Positions 46,679 through 55,337 of a stretch of 64,000 nt of DNA are shown here, piece by piece. The stretch spans positions 1,922,001-1,986,000 of the forward strand of contig CP019882.1 in the NCBI GenBank assembly GCA_002007745.1, in the 5' to 3' direction. Origin of the DNA: Mycolicibacterium litorale. GTDB lineage: Bacteria; Actinomycetota; Actinomycetes; Mycobacteriales; Mycobacteriaceae. Every line of letters starts with the position of its first letter. Positions within the stretch are counted from its first letter, which is position 1. The position numbers and the translations under genes are program-made. The notes under the pieces are model-generated. The model was not told the DNA's origin. It saw only the letters and a program-made list of their open reading frames with translations, and did no database searches.

Positions 46679-49233
46679 CCAGCGTCGAAGGCGCGCGCTT
46701 TCAGCGCACGCTCGACACCGGCCCGGCCTTCGAGCACCAGCCGTCGCAGCGCCGAGGGCACCTCACCGCCGAGGAACTCGTCGGCCGCGGCCAACGCTTC
46801 GGAGCTGATGTCCCAGGACGGGTACAGGCCGACCACCACTGTCTGGGCCACCTCGCTGGACCGCCGCTCCCACACACCGGCGATCGCATCGAAGTAGCGC
46901 GCGGTGAACGGCTGCAGCAGTGCGGCCTGCCCCGGCTGGGCGAACCCGCCGATGATCGCCCGCGCGGTGATGTTGGCCAGCGTGTCGTCCTCGACGACCT
47001 GCTGCCAGGCCTGCTCCTTGACCGGGGCCTGCGGCCGGGCCGCCGCCGCGGCGGCGGCATGACGCTTACCCGCCGCGGTCGGATCGCGCTGCGCCTCGGC
47101 GTCGATGAACGGGCGCTCCGGTCCGTCGCCGTCGATGTCACCGGAGGCGGCCAGCGCGGTGACGATGCGCCAGCGCAGATCGGTGTCGATCACCAGGCCG
47201 GGCAGGTTCACCTCGGCCGGTTCGTTGTCGAGCAGCGTGGCCAGCACCGCGACGTGGTGCAGCTGCAGCGCCGACGTGCACAACGCGTTGACGAAAGCGA
47301 GTTGGTGATCCGAACCCGGCGTCGCCTCCCGCGCCAGATCCAGCAGCCGGTCGGCGAACGCCGGCCAGCCGTTGGCGCACGCCCACTGCGGGTCGGCATA
47401 GGAGTTCAGCGCGGTCTGCGCCTGCAACAGCAGCCGCTGCGCCACGCCGACCTCGGTCTCGGCCTGGACGCCACTCATCACCAGCGCCACGAAGTCGCGG
47501 GCCTTGAGCTCGGCGTCGCGGGTCATCTCCCACGCTGCCGACCACACCAGCGTCCGCGGCAACGGCTCGGCGATATCGGCGATGCGGCTCAGCGCGGTCC
47601 GCAGGGAATCCTCGTCGAGCCGCAGCGAGCAGTACGTCAGGTCGTCGTCGTTGACCAGCACCAGCTTGCCGCGGGAAACCCCCTGCAGCGCAGGCACTTC
47701 GGTGACCGGACCGGAGACGTCGAGCTCCTCGCGGTGCACCCGCACCAGCTTGCCGGTGACCGGGTCGTCGTCGTAGATGCCGACCGCCAGTCGGTGTACC
47801 CGCGTCTCACCCGCGCCGGGTGCCGCACCGCCCTGGGCGATCGCGAACCGGCTGAACGTGCCGTCGGCGTCGACGTCGAAGTCGGCGCGCAACGTGTTCA
47901 GCCCGGTGGTCTTGAGCCACTGCCGGCCCCAGTCGGACAGGTCGCGCCCGGACGCCTTCTCCAAGGCGCCCAGCAGGTCGTCGAAGGTGGCGTTGTCGAA
48001 GGCGTGCGCGGCGAAGTAGTCCCGCAGGCCGGCCAGGAAGTGCTCCAGGCCGACGTAGGCGACCAGCTGCTTGAGCACGCTGGCGCCCTTGGCGTAGGTG
48101 ATGCCGTCGAAGTTGACCTCGACGGCGTGCAGGTCGGGAATGTCAGCGGCCACCGGATGGGTCGACGGCAGCTGATCCTGCCGGTAGGCCCACGACTTCT
48201 CCACGTTGGCGAACGTGGTCCAGGCCTGGTCGTACTCGGTGGCCTCGGCCTGGCACAGCACCGAGGCGAACGTCGCGAACGACTCGTTGAGCCACAGGTC
48301 GTCCCACCACGTCATGGTCACCAGGTCGCCGAACCACATGTGTGCCATCTCGTGCAGCACCGTCTCGGCGCGGCGCTCGTAGCTGTAGCGGGTGACCTTC
48401 GACCGGAAGACGTAATCCTCCAGGAAGGTCACCGCGCCCGCGTTCTCCATGGCGCCGGCGTTGAACTCGGGCACGAACAGCTGGTCGTACTTGCCGAACG
48501 CGTACGGCACCCCGAAGTTGCGGTGGTAGAAGCCGAAGCCCTGCTTGGTCTCGGTGAACAACCGCTCGGCGTCCATGAACTCGGCCAGCGAGGACCGGCA
48601 GAACAGGCCGAGCGGGATCTCGCCGTGTTCGTCGGTGTAGACGTCGTCCCAGCGCGCGTACGGCCCGGCGATAAGAGCCACCAGGTAGGTGCTCATTCTC
48701 GGAGTGGTGGCGAAGGTGTGGGTGCCGTTGTCGGCCGTCACCGTCGCGCCGTTGGAGATCACCTGCCAGTGCGGCGGCGCGGTGACCGTCACGTCGAAGG
48801 TGGCTTTGAGGTCCGGCTGGTCGAAGCAGGCGAACATCCGCTTGGCATCGGCGGTTTCGAACTGCGAATAGAGGTAGACCTCGTCGTCGACCGGGTCGAC
48901 GAAGCGGTGTAGCCCCTCGCCGGTGTTGGAGTAGCGGCAGTCGGCGTCGACGACCAAGACATTGTGCTCGGCCAGGCCGCGCAGCGGGATGCCGGTGGAC
49001 TCGTCGTACTCCGACACGTCGATGTCCTGGCCGTTGAGCACGGCGCTGTGCACGGTGGCCGCCGCCAGGTCGATGTAGGTGTCCGATCCGGGCAGCGCCT
49101 CGAACTCCACGGTTGTGGTGGATCGGAATGTCGCATGTGGACCCGTGAGGTCCAGCTCGATGCGGTAATTGCCGACGGTGACCAGAGCGGCGCGCTCGAT
49201 GGCCTCGTCACGAGTCAGATTGGGAAGTGCCAC
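46675..49233 (-). CDS. pepN: Aminopeptidase N (M1 family)
   Basis: The 852-residue zinc metallopeptidase matches Rv2467. It has the exopeptidase motif GAMEN (about 256-260), the zinc motif HEMAH (about 292-296) followed 18 residues later by WLNESFA with the third ligand Glu, and a C-terminal helical ERAP1-like domain. There is no signal peptide, so it is cytoplasmic and trims peptides from the N-terminus. The HNH-like gene overlaps its stop. Confidence 0.95.
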   Translation of the reverse strand: MALPNLTRDEAIERAALVTVGNYRIELDLTGPHATFRSTTTVEFEALPGSDTYIDLAAATVHSAVLNGQDIDVSEYDESTGIPLRGLAEHNVLVVDADCRYSNTGEGLHRFVDPVDDEVYLYSQFETADAKRMFACFDQPDLKATFDVTVTAPPHWQVISNGATVTADNGTHTFATTPRMSTYLVALIAGPYARWDDVYTDEHGEIPLGLFCRSSLAEFMDAERLFTETKQGFGFYHRNFGVPYAFGKYDQLFVPEFNAGAMENAGAVTFLEDYVFRSKVTRYSYERRAETVLHEMAHMWFGDLVTMTWWDDLWLNESFATFASVLCQAEATEYDQAWTTFANVEKSWAYRQDQLPSTHPVAADIPDLHAVEVNFDGITYAKGASVLKQLVAYVGLEHFLAGLRDYFAAHAFDNATFDDLLGALEKASGRDLSDWGRQWLKTTGLNTLRADFDVDADGTFSRFAIAQGGAAPGAGETRVHRLAVGIYDDDPVTGKLVRVHREELDVSGPVTEVPALQGVSRGKLVLVNDDDLTYCSLRLDEDSLRTALSRIADIAEPLPRTLVWSAAWEMTRDAELKARDFVALVMSGVQAETEVGVAQRLLLQAQTALNSYADPQWACANGWPAFADRLLDLAREATPGSDHQLAFVNALCTSALQLHHVAVLATLLDNEPAEVNLPGLVIDTDLRWRIVTALAASGDIDGDGPERPFIDAEAQRDPTAAGKRHAAAAAAARPQAPVKEQAWQQVVEDDTLANITARAIIGGFAQPGQAALLQPFTARYFDAIAGVWERRSSEVAQTVVVGLYPSWDISSEALAAADEFLGGEVPSALRRLVLEGRAGVERALKARAFDAG

Positions 49234-49256
49234 CCCACCAACCTAGTGGTGGTGGG

Positions 49257-49631
49257 TCACATGTGCGGCGCCTGGACCCACTGCAGGAACGTTCCGTTGG
49301 CGATCGAGCTCATCATCGCCGGGCAGTACATCTTGACCGCGACCCCGGCGAAGAACGCCGCCATCTGCGGCGGGATGCCGTTGCCCTGAACCTGGGCCAC
49401 CGCGGAGCCGAAGGACTTACCCGGTCCGACCAGTTGGGGGCAGACGGACTTGGCCATCTGGGTGGCCAACTCGGCGTTGTCGAATTTGATGCCGGCCTGG
49501 TCGAGGGCGGCGATGAACGCGTCGTCGACTGCATCGGCGCGGGCCGGCGCGGCCAGCGCGGTTGCGGCGGTGACCACCGCAGCAGCGGTCAATGCTCGGG
49601 CGGTGGTAGCGACGGACTTTGAAGCGAACAC
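49257..49631 (-). CDS. DUF732 secreted protein
   Basis: The 124-residue protein has a signal peptide (core about 10-32, cleavage likely after ARA-DA) and a DUF732 domain with DAFIAALDQAGI, two conserved Cys (VCPQL and YCPAM) and a helical fold. These mycobacterial proteins are exported and of unknown role. The second GTG (49631) is preferred because GGGAG lies five bases before it; GTG 49637 has no usable spacing. The ribosome site sits in a perfect 10-bp hairpin. Confidence 0.85.
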   Translation of the reverse strand: MFASKSVATTARALTAAAVVTAATALAAPARADAVDDAFIAALDQAGIKFDNAELATQMAKSVCPQLVGPGKSFGSAVAQVQGNGIPPQMAAFFAGVAVKMYCPAMMSSIANGTFLQWVQAPHM

Positions 49632-49660
49632 GGACACTCCCTGGGTAGGTGGGAGTGTCC
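49632..49660 (-). promoter_or_regulatory. Perfect hairpin sequestering the ribosome site of the DUF732 gene
   Basis: In the mRNA sense (minus strand) GGACACTCCC and GGGAGTGTCC form a 10-bp perfect stem with a nine-base loop. The second arm contains the Shine-Dalgarno GGGAG and ends one base before the GTG start. This would block translation unless melted or bound. A DNA operator role is also possible. Confidence 0.7.
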
Positions 49661-49854
49661 TCGGGTCACTCCATTCACTTCTGGAACACTGGTGCACGTT
49701 GGTCACGCCAGCGACACGGTTCGGTCAAGAAATGCCACCTATGCGTTTTCTGTGCGCCCATCCCCAGGTTGTTGTGGTCGCCAACCGGGAACAGCCACAC
49801 GGCGGCGAGAGTTGAGTTGAGCCAGATCTATATCCATCGTCAGGAGGAGCGCGC

Positions 49855-50475
49855 ATGTCCGAGAAATCAGTAGCCGGCTTCTGGTTCGACCCGCTGTGCC
49901 CGTGGTGCTGGATCACCTCCCGGTGGATCCTCGAGGTGCAGAAGGTCCGCGATATCGACGTCGACTTCCGGGTGATGAGCCTGGCAGTCCTCAACGAGGG
50001 CCGGGACCTGCCCGAGGAGTACCGGGCCATGATGAAGACGGCGTGGGGCCCGGTCCGTGTCGCCATCGCCGCCGAGCAGGCGCATGGCCGGGAGATCCTC
50101 TCCCCGCTCTACACGGCGATGGGCACCCGAATCCACAACCAGAACTATCGGGAAACCGACCCCGATTTCACCAAGGTGATCTCCGAGTCGCTGGCAGAGG
50201 TCGGCCTGCCCGCCGAACTCGCCGAGGCCGCCACCACCGACAAGTACGACGATGCGCTGCGCAAGAGCCACCACGAGGGGATGGACGCCGTCGGTGACGA
50301 CGTCGGCACGCCGACCATCCACATCAACGGTGTGGCCTTCTTCGGCCCGGTGCTCTCCCGCATCCCGCGCGGGGAAGAGGCGGGCAAACTGTGGGACGCG
50401 TCGGTGACCTTCGCCGCCTACCCGCACTTCTGGGAGCTGAAGCGCACGCGAACCGAAGCGCCGCAGTTCGACTGA
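49855..50475 (+). CDS. Mycoredoxin-2-like DsbA-family oxidoreductase
   Basis: The 206-residue thioredoxin-fold protein has the active site CPWC (15-18), an inserted helical domain and the cis-Pro segment [15 protein letters not shown]. It matches Rv2466c, a cytoplasmic mycothiol-dependent reductase controlled by oxidative-stress sigma factors in M. tuberculosis. No signal peptide is present. AGGAGG lies 10 bases before the ATG. Confidence 0.93.
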   Translation: MSEKSVAGFWFDPLCPWCWITSRWILEVQKVRDIDVDFRVMSLAVLNEGRDLPEEYRAMMKTAWGPVRVAIAAEQAHGREILSPLYTAMGTRIHNQNYRETDPDFTKVISESLAEVGLPAELAEAATTDKYDDALRKSHHEGMDAVGDDVGTPTIHINGVAFFGPVLSRIPRGEEAGKLWDASVTFAAYPHFWELKRTRTEAPQFD

Positions 50476-50524
50476 ATTTTCCGCTCCGGTTGCGCGCCGG
50501 CTCAATAGGTACAGACTTCTGTTC

Positions 50525-51934
50525 ATGACAGTGGCGGACCCGGCTGAGCCGAGCGTGCAGACCGACGGCACCTATCGAGACAAACTGGTGGCCGTCGAGC
50601 CCGGCGGCAACGAGTTCATCTCCCACGACGATCGGCACGGGCATCCCCGCCAGTTGTTCTGGACGTGGACATCGCCCAACCTCGAATTCGCCACGATCTT
50701 CGTCGGTGTGCTCGCGGTGGCCGTCTATGGCATGACGTTCTGGCAGGCCGTTGCCGGCATCGTGATCGGCACCGGCATGGGTGCCATCGCGCACTACTTC
50801 CTGTCCGCCCGCGGCCCGCTGCACGGTGTTCCGCAGATGGTGCTGGGCCGGTTGGCATTCGGGTTCAAGGGCAACGCGTTCCCAGCGGTGCTCATGTCGG
50901 TGACCGCGGGCGTGGGCTGGTTCGCCACCAACAGTGTCAGCGGCGCATTCGCGCTGGCCACCCTGTTCCACATCGGGCCGCTGCTGGCGCTGGTCATCAT
51001 CGTGTTGATCCAGACCGCGTTTGCGTTCTTCGGACACAACCTGGTGCAGGCTTTCGAACGCTGGTCCTTCCCGGTGCTCGCGGTGATCTTCGCGGTCGCC
51101 TCGGTGGCGATTCTGACCAAGTCGCATTTCGACGCACCTGCGGTCGACGGCGGGGTCGGCGGGCTGGGCGGCTTCCTGCTGACCGTGGGCACCGCGTTCG
51201 GATACGCCGCGGGCTGGACGCCGTACGCGGCTGACTACACCCGGTACCTGCCGGCCACCGTCTCGACCGCCCGCACCGGGCTGTTCGCCTCGCTGGGCCT
51301 GTTCCTGTCCTGCACCATCCTCGAGGTCGTCGGCGCCGCGTCGGTCACCATCGGCCCGGCACTGTCCGACAACCCCACCGAGGCGTTCACCAGTGAGCTC
51401 GCCTCACCACTGGCCAAGGCCACCCTGCTGGCCATCGCGGTGGGTGCGGTGGCCGCGAATGCGATCAACATCTATTCCGGGGCAATGGCTTTCGTCACCA
51501 TCGGGGTCAAACTGCCGCACCATATCGCCCGCGCCGTGGTCACGGTGTTCTTCGGGGTCGCGGGTTTCCTCATAGCCTGGTGGGCGCTGGCCGACGCCGC
51601 CGCGAGCTACGAGGCATTCCTGCTGATCATCGCCTACTGGATCGGGCCGTGGCTGGGGGTGGTCTTCGCCGACCAGTACCTGCGGCAAGGGCAGTCCATC
51701 GCCGGATTCCTCTATGACCGCAACTACACCAACTGGGGCGGGTTCGCCTCGTTCGCCATCGGCCTGGTGGTGTCGGTGATGCTGTTCTCCAACCAGGAGA
51801 AGTTCGTCGGCTTCATCGCGCGGGCGGTTCCGCAGCTCGGTGACGTGACGTTCTTCATCGGCTTCCTGATCGCCGGTGCGAGCTATCTTGTGCTGTGCCG
51901 ATCGAAGATCGCCGCCGAGCGAACAGCGGTATGA
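50525..51934 (+). CDS. NCS1-family purine/cytosine permease
   Basis: The 469-residue transporter has 12 predicted helices and typical NCS1 segments (GPLHGVPQMVLGR in loop 2-3, AADYTRYLP near helix 6-7). These proton or sodium symporters import nucleobases such as cytosine. It is coupled by ATGA to cytosine deaminase, which fixes the likely substrate as cytosine or a related base. Confidence 0.92.
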   Translation: MTVADPAEPSVQTDGTYRDKLVAVEPGGNEFISHDDRHGHPRQLFWTWTSPNLEFATIFVGVLAVAVYGMTFWQAVAGIVIGTGMGAIAHYFLSARGPLHGVPQMVLGRLAFGFKGNAFPAVLMSVTAGVGWFATNSVSGAFALATLFHIGPLLALVIIVLIQTAFAFFGHNLVQAFERWSFPVLAVIFAVASVAILTKSHFDAPAVDGGVGGLGGFLLTVGTAFGYAAGWTPYAADYTRYLPATVSTARTGLFASLGLFLSCTILEVVGAASVTIGPALSDNPTEAFTSELASPLAKATLLAIAVGAVAANAINIYSGAMAFVTIGVKLPHHIARAVVTVFFGVAGFLIAWWALADAAASYEAFLLIIAYWIGPWLGVVFADQYLRQGQSIAGFLYDRNYTNWGGFASFAIGLVVSVMLFSNQEKFVGFIARAVPQLGDVTFFIGFLIAGASYLVLCRSKIAAERTAV

Positions 51935-52380
51935 CGCCGCAGGAGATGTTGCAAGTCGCCTACTCCGAGGCCCGAAACGGTCTGGCGGAAGGCGGGATTC
52001 CGATCGGTGCCGCACTGTTCAGCGCCGACGGGGTGCTGTTGGGCAGCGGGCACAACCGGCGGGTACAACAAGACGATCCGTCGATTCACGCCGAGACCGA
52101 CGCCTTCCGTGCGGCGGGGCGCCAACGCGACTACCGATCGACGATCATGGTGACCACGCTCTCGCCCTGCTGGTATTGCAGCGGTCTGGTGCGCCAGTTC
52201 AACATCGGTGCCGTAGTGATCGGCGAGAGCCGGACCTTCACCGGTGGCCACGACTGGCTGGCCGAGCACGGTGTCAAGATCACGCTGCTCGACGACGACC
52301 GCTGCGTGGCCATGATGACCGAGTTCATCGCCGAGAATCCGCAGCTGTGGAACGAGGACATAGGAGTAGCGCAGACGTGA
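51931..52380 (+). CDS. Cytosine deaminase (CDA fold, yeast type)
   Basis: The 149-residue zinc enzyme has HAE (His53, Glu55) and SPCWYC with Cys80 and Cys83, which bind zinc. The sequence resembles the yeast Fcy1 type, not the large bacterial CodA. It would convert imported cytosine to uracil and ammonia in the cytoplasm. The ATG overlaps the permease stop, and the next gene starts on its own stop (GTGA). Confidence 0.9.
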   Translation: MTPQEMLQVAYSEARNGLAEGGIPIGAALFSADGVLLGSGHNRRVQQDDPSIHAETDAFRAAGRQRDYRSTIMVTTLSPCWYCSGLVRQFNIGAVVIGESRTFTGGHDWLAEHGVKITLLDDDRCVAMMTEFIAENPQLWNEDIGVAQT

Positions 52381-53330
52381 TCGCCACCATCGACATCTCC
52401 CGCTGGCACGCCGGGGGAGCCGAGGCCGACGCCGTCGCCGCCGAACTGGACGAAGGCCTGCAACGTGCCGGTTTCATCCTGGTCAAGGGACACGGCATCG
52501 ATCCGAAGCTGGCCGCCGACGTCCGGGCCGCGTCGCGGGAGTTCTTCAGCCTGCCCAACGACGTCAAGCGGCGGTACTCGGTGCCGGTGGGCGGGCACGG
52601 CTGGATCGCGCCGGGGGCCGAGGCCAACGCCTACGCCGAGGGCACCGAGACACCACCGGACCTCAAGGAGAGCTACAGCCTGGGCGCCGAGACCGCCGTC
52701 GGCGACCCGGAGATCGACCGAATCTGGTTCGCCCCCAACGTCTGGCCCGCCGAGGTACCCGACCTGCAGCCGTTGGTGGCCCAGTACACCGCGGCCGTGC
52801 GACGCCTGGCCGACGACCTGCTGGCGCTGATGGCCCACGCGCTGGGACTGCCGCGCAACCCGTTCGCCACCCTGGCCGACCGGCCCACCTGGACGATGAA
52901 CATCAACCACTACCCACCGGTCAGTGTGGTGGGGGAGCCTGAACCCGGGCAGTTCCGGATCGGGCCGCACACCGACTTCGGCACCGTGACCATCCTGGAC
53001 CGTGAGCCGGGAGCCGGTGGGCTGCAAGTGTTTTCCGAGGCCGACGGCTGGAGCGATGCGCCGTACGACCCCGATGCGCTGACAGTCAACATCGGTGATC
53101 TGCTGGAGTACTGGAGCGGTCGACGCTGGCCGTCGGGGCGTCACCGCGTGCTGCCGCCGCAGCCGCACGCCCCGGAAGAGGATCTGATCTCGCTGATCTA
53201 TTTCTACGAGGCCAATCACGACGCGCTCGTCACCCCGCTGGACCCGCCGGTCGGCAAGGTGGCGGGGCTGACGCCGGTGACGTGCTCAGCGTTCATCAAG
53301 GAACGGCTGGACGCCATCACCGTTGGCTGA
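52377..53330 (+). CDS. Isopenicillin N synthase-like non-heme iron oxygenase
   Basis: The 317-residue protein of the IPNS/2-oxoglutarate oxygenase family has the iron triad His198-x-Asp200 (GPHTDFG) and His256 (GRHRVLPP). The Arg of the usual RxS cosubstrate motif is Leu270 (DLIS), so 2-oxoglutarate binding may differ. It is the third gene of an overlapping permease-deaminase operon, hinting at oxidation of a pyrimidine or other nucleobase, which is inference only. Its end overlaps the convergent aldo/keto reductase by 45 bases. Confidence 0.87.
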   Translation: MIATIDISRWHAGGAEADAVAAELDEGLQRAGFILVKGHGIDPKLAADVRAASREFFSLPNDVKRRYSVPVGGHGWIAPGAEANAYAEGTETPPDLKESYSLGAETAVGDPEIDRIWFAPNVWPAEVPDLQPLVAQYTAAVRRLADDLLALMAHALGLPRNPFATLADRPTWTMNINHYPPVSVVGEPEPGQFRIGPHTDFGTVTILDREPGAGGLQVFSEADGWSDAPYDPDALTVNIGDLLEYWSGRRWPSGRHRVLPPQPHAPEEDLISLIYFYEANHDALVTPLDPPVGKVAGLTPVTCSAFIKERLDAITVG

Positions 53331-54218
53331 CACCTGACTCGGGACGGCATCGAGCTCGGCAATGGCGCTGGCACGCAACGGTATCGAACCGGCGCCGACG
53401 TTCTCCTCCAGATGGGCGATGGATCCGGTGCCGGCGATGGGCAGGATGTTGGGCGAGTGCGCCAGCAGCCAGGCCAGCCCGACCTGAGCGGCGGTGACGC
53501 CGAGTTCGCCGGCGATCCGGGCCACCACCGGGTGCTCGGAGACCTTCGGGAAACCGGGAAAGCCCGACCCGAGCGGGAAGTAGGGCACCCAGGCGATGCC
53601 GTGGGCCGCACAGAACTCGACAGCATCCTCGTGGCTGCGGTCGAGCAGGCTGTAGGCGTTCTGGACGCACACGATCCCGGCCGGCTGGGCGCGGCGCACG
53701 GTATCCAGCGGCACATTGCTGATTCCGATCGCCCCGACCATGCCCTCCTCGCGCAACGCGATCAGTTCGGCCAACTGGTCGTCGAGATCGACGATCTGCT
53801 CGCCCTCGGCGAGCACGCCCGGACCGATGTCGGCTCGGCGCAGGTTGACTACCGGGATGCGATCGAGTCCTAGTTGGGCGAGGTCGAGTTCGACGGCGGC
53901 CCGCAGTTCGGCGGGCTGTTGCGCCAGTGCCAGCGGCACCTTGCCTCCGGTGACATGGCGTGCCCCCACCTTGCTGACAATGACGACGTCGTCGCGGTAG
54001 GGGGCGAGCGCGCGTCGGATGCGGCGGTTGACCTCGCCCCCGGCGTAGAACGACGCGGTGTCGATGTGGTTGATGCCCAGTTCGAGCGCGCGGTGCAGCA
54101 GCGCGACGGCGTGGTCGATGCTCGGGGCGGGCGCGAGGCCCATCGCCCCGTAACCGATCCGGGCCACCTGATGCGCGCCGAGACGGCCGACGCCGCCCGG
54201 GTGGGATGTCGAGGTCAT
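53286..54218 (-). CDS. Aldo/keto reductase, YdbC/PdxI (pyridoxal reductase)-like
   Basis: The 310-residue NADPH-dependent reductase has a TIM barrel with Asp and Tyr of the tetrad in NHIDTASFYAGGEVN (about 50-64) and Lys in VSKVG (about 80-84). The fourth position reads VVNLRR, with no His, as in E. coli YdbC, recently assigned as pyridoxal reductase. It has the closing segment LPIAGTGSIAHLEEN. It is divergent from a TetR gene with two strong operators between them. Confidence 0.88.
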   Translation of the reverse strand: MTSTSHPGGVGRLGAHQVARIGYGAMGLAPAPSIDHAVALLHRALELGINHIDTASFYAGGEVNRRIRRALAPYRDDVVIVSKVGARHVTGGKVPLALAQQPAELRAAVELDLAQLGLDRIPVVNLRRADIGPGVLAEGEQIVDLDDQLAELIALREEGMVGAIGISNVPLDTVRRAQPAGIVCVQNAYSLLDRSHEDAVEFCAAHGIAWVPYFPLGSGFPGFPKVSEHPVVARIAGELGVTAAQVGLAWLLAHSPNILPIAGTGSIAHLEENVGAGSIPLRASAIAELDAVPSQVSANGDGVQPFLDER

Positions 54219-54247
54219 GTTGCTCCCGTGGTGTCATACTCGTTGAT

Positions 54248-54263
54248 GCGGAGGAACCTCCGC
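54248..54263. promoter_or_regulatory. Operator 1 between aldo/keto reductase and TetR
   Basis: GCGGAGG-AA-CCTCCGC is a perfect 16-bp dyad 30 bases upstream of the reductase start. It shares the core CGGAGGNNCCTCCG with the dyad at 54282. Confidence 0.75.
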
Positions 54264-54281
54264 TTAATCGACCGTAACAAA

Positions 54282-54297
54282 ACGGAGGCACCTCCGC
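54282..54297. promoter_or_regulatory. Operator 2, overlapping the TetR ribosome site
   Basis: ACGGAGG-CA-CCTCCGC has the same CGGAGGNNCCTCCG core, 34 bases after operator 1, and ends one base before the tetR ATG. The GGAGG half is also the only Shine-Dalgarno, so repressor binding or RNA folding would both affect tetR expression. Confidence 0.75.
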
Positions 54298-54298
54298 T

Positions 54299-54844
54299 AT
54301 GGCTGAACGGGTGCGGGCCGACGCCCTGCGTAACCGGGAGCGTCTGCTGGCGGCGGCCGCCGCCGCGTTCGCGGCGGGTACCGATGTCTCCCTGGAGGCG
54401 ATCGCCCGCACCGCCGGGGTCGGTATCGGCACCCTGTACCGGCACTTTCCCAGCCGGGAGGCGCTCACCGAGGCGGTGTACCGCACGGAACTCGCCGAGG
54501 TCGCTGCCTCGGCGGCGCATCTGCTCGACCGGCACCCGCCGGCCGTGGCGTTACGGCGCTGGATGGACCGCTACGCCGAGTTCGTCGCCGCGAAACGGGG
54601 AATGGCCCAGTCGCTGCGCATGGTCCTCGAATCCGGCGCAGTCGAACCCGGCGACACCCGCGCCGCCATCGTCGGAGCGGTGGAACTGCTGCTCACCGCG
54701 GGCGCTGCCGAGGGCAGCCTGCGCGCCGACGTGCGGGCCGATGACGTGGTGTCCAGCCTGCTCGGGATCTCGCTCGCCAGCCGATCAAGAGAGCAGACCC
54801 GGCGGATGATGGACCTCCTCGCGGCCGGATTGACGTCCCATTAG
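54299..54844 (+). CDS. TetR-family regulator of the aldo/keto reductase
   Basis: The 181-residue protein has an N-terminal helix-turn-helix (about 10-55, ARTAGVGIGTLYRHFPSREAL) and a small helical ligand domain. It is transcribed divergently from the reductase. The two 16-bp dyads between them are the obvious binding sites. It probably represses both genes. Confidence 0.88.
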   Translation: MAERVRADALRNRERLLAAAAAAFAAGTDVSLEAIARTAGVGIGTLYRHFPSREALTEAVYRTELAEVAASAAHLLDRHPPAVALRRWMDRYAEFVAAKRGMAQSLRMVLESGAVEPGDTRAAIVGAVELLLTAGAAEGSLRADVRADDVVSSLLGISLASRSREQTRRMMDLLAAGLTSH

Positions 54845-54854
54845 GGTTACCGCC

Positions 54855-55334
54855 ATGCGCGTCTACCTCGGCTCAGACCATGCCGGATACGAACTCAAGC
54901 AGGCCGTGATCGAGCACCTCAAGAACGGCGGCCACGAGCCGATCGATTGCGGTGCGTTCAGCTACGACGCCGAGGACGACTACCCGGCCTTCTGTATCGC
55001 CGCCGCAGTGCGTACGGTCAACGACCCGGACAGTCTGGGCATCGTGATCGGGGGGTCCGGCAACGGCGAGCAGATCGCCGCCAACAAGGTCCCCGGAGTC
55101 CGCTGTGCGCTGGCCTGGAGCACGGAGACCGCTTCGTTGGCCCGGGAACACAACAACGCCCAGCTGATCGGCATCGGCGGCCGCATGCACACCACCGAGG
55201 AGGCGCTGGCGATCGTCGACGCGTTCGTCAGCACCCCGTGGTCGAAAGCCGAACGCCACCAACGCCGTATCGACATTCTGGCCGAGTACGAGCGCACCCA
55301 CGTGGCGCCGCCGGTACCCGGCGCACCCGCCTGA
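54855..55334 (+). CDS. rpiB: Ribose-5-phosphate isomerase B
   Basis: The 159-residue enzyme interconverts ribose-5-phosphate and ribulose-5-phosphate in the pentose phosphate pathway. SDHAGYELK (about 7-15) and GGSGNGEQIAANK (about 66-78) are diagnostic; Glu in GNGE replaces the Cys of E. coli RpiB, as in M. tuberculosis Rv2465c. It is followed three bases later by nei. Confidence 0.95.
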   Translation: MRVYLGSDHAGYELKQAVIEHLKNGGHEPIDCGAFSYDAEDDYPAFCIAAAVRTVNDPDSLGIVIGGSGNGEQIAANKVPGVRCALAWSTETASLAREHNNAQLIGIGGRMHTTEEALAIVDAFVSTPWSKAERHQRRIDILAEYERTHVAPPVPGAPA

Positions 55335-55337
55335 GCC

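Noticed and set aside
47059..48912. A 617-codon plus-strand frame antisense to pepN.
   Set aside because: The translation is low-complexity (Gly/Val/Arg-rich) and the opposite strand encodes an intact M1 aminopeptidase.
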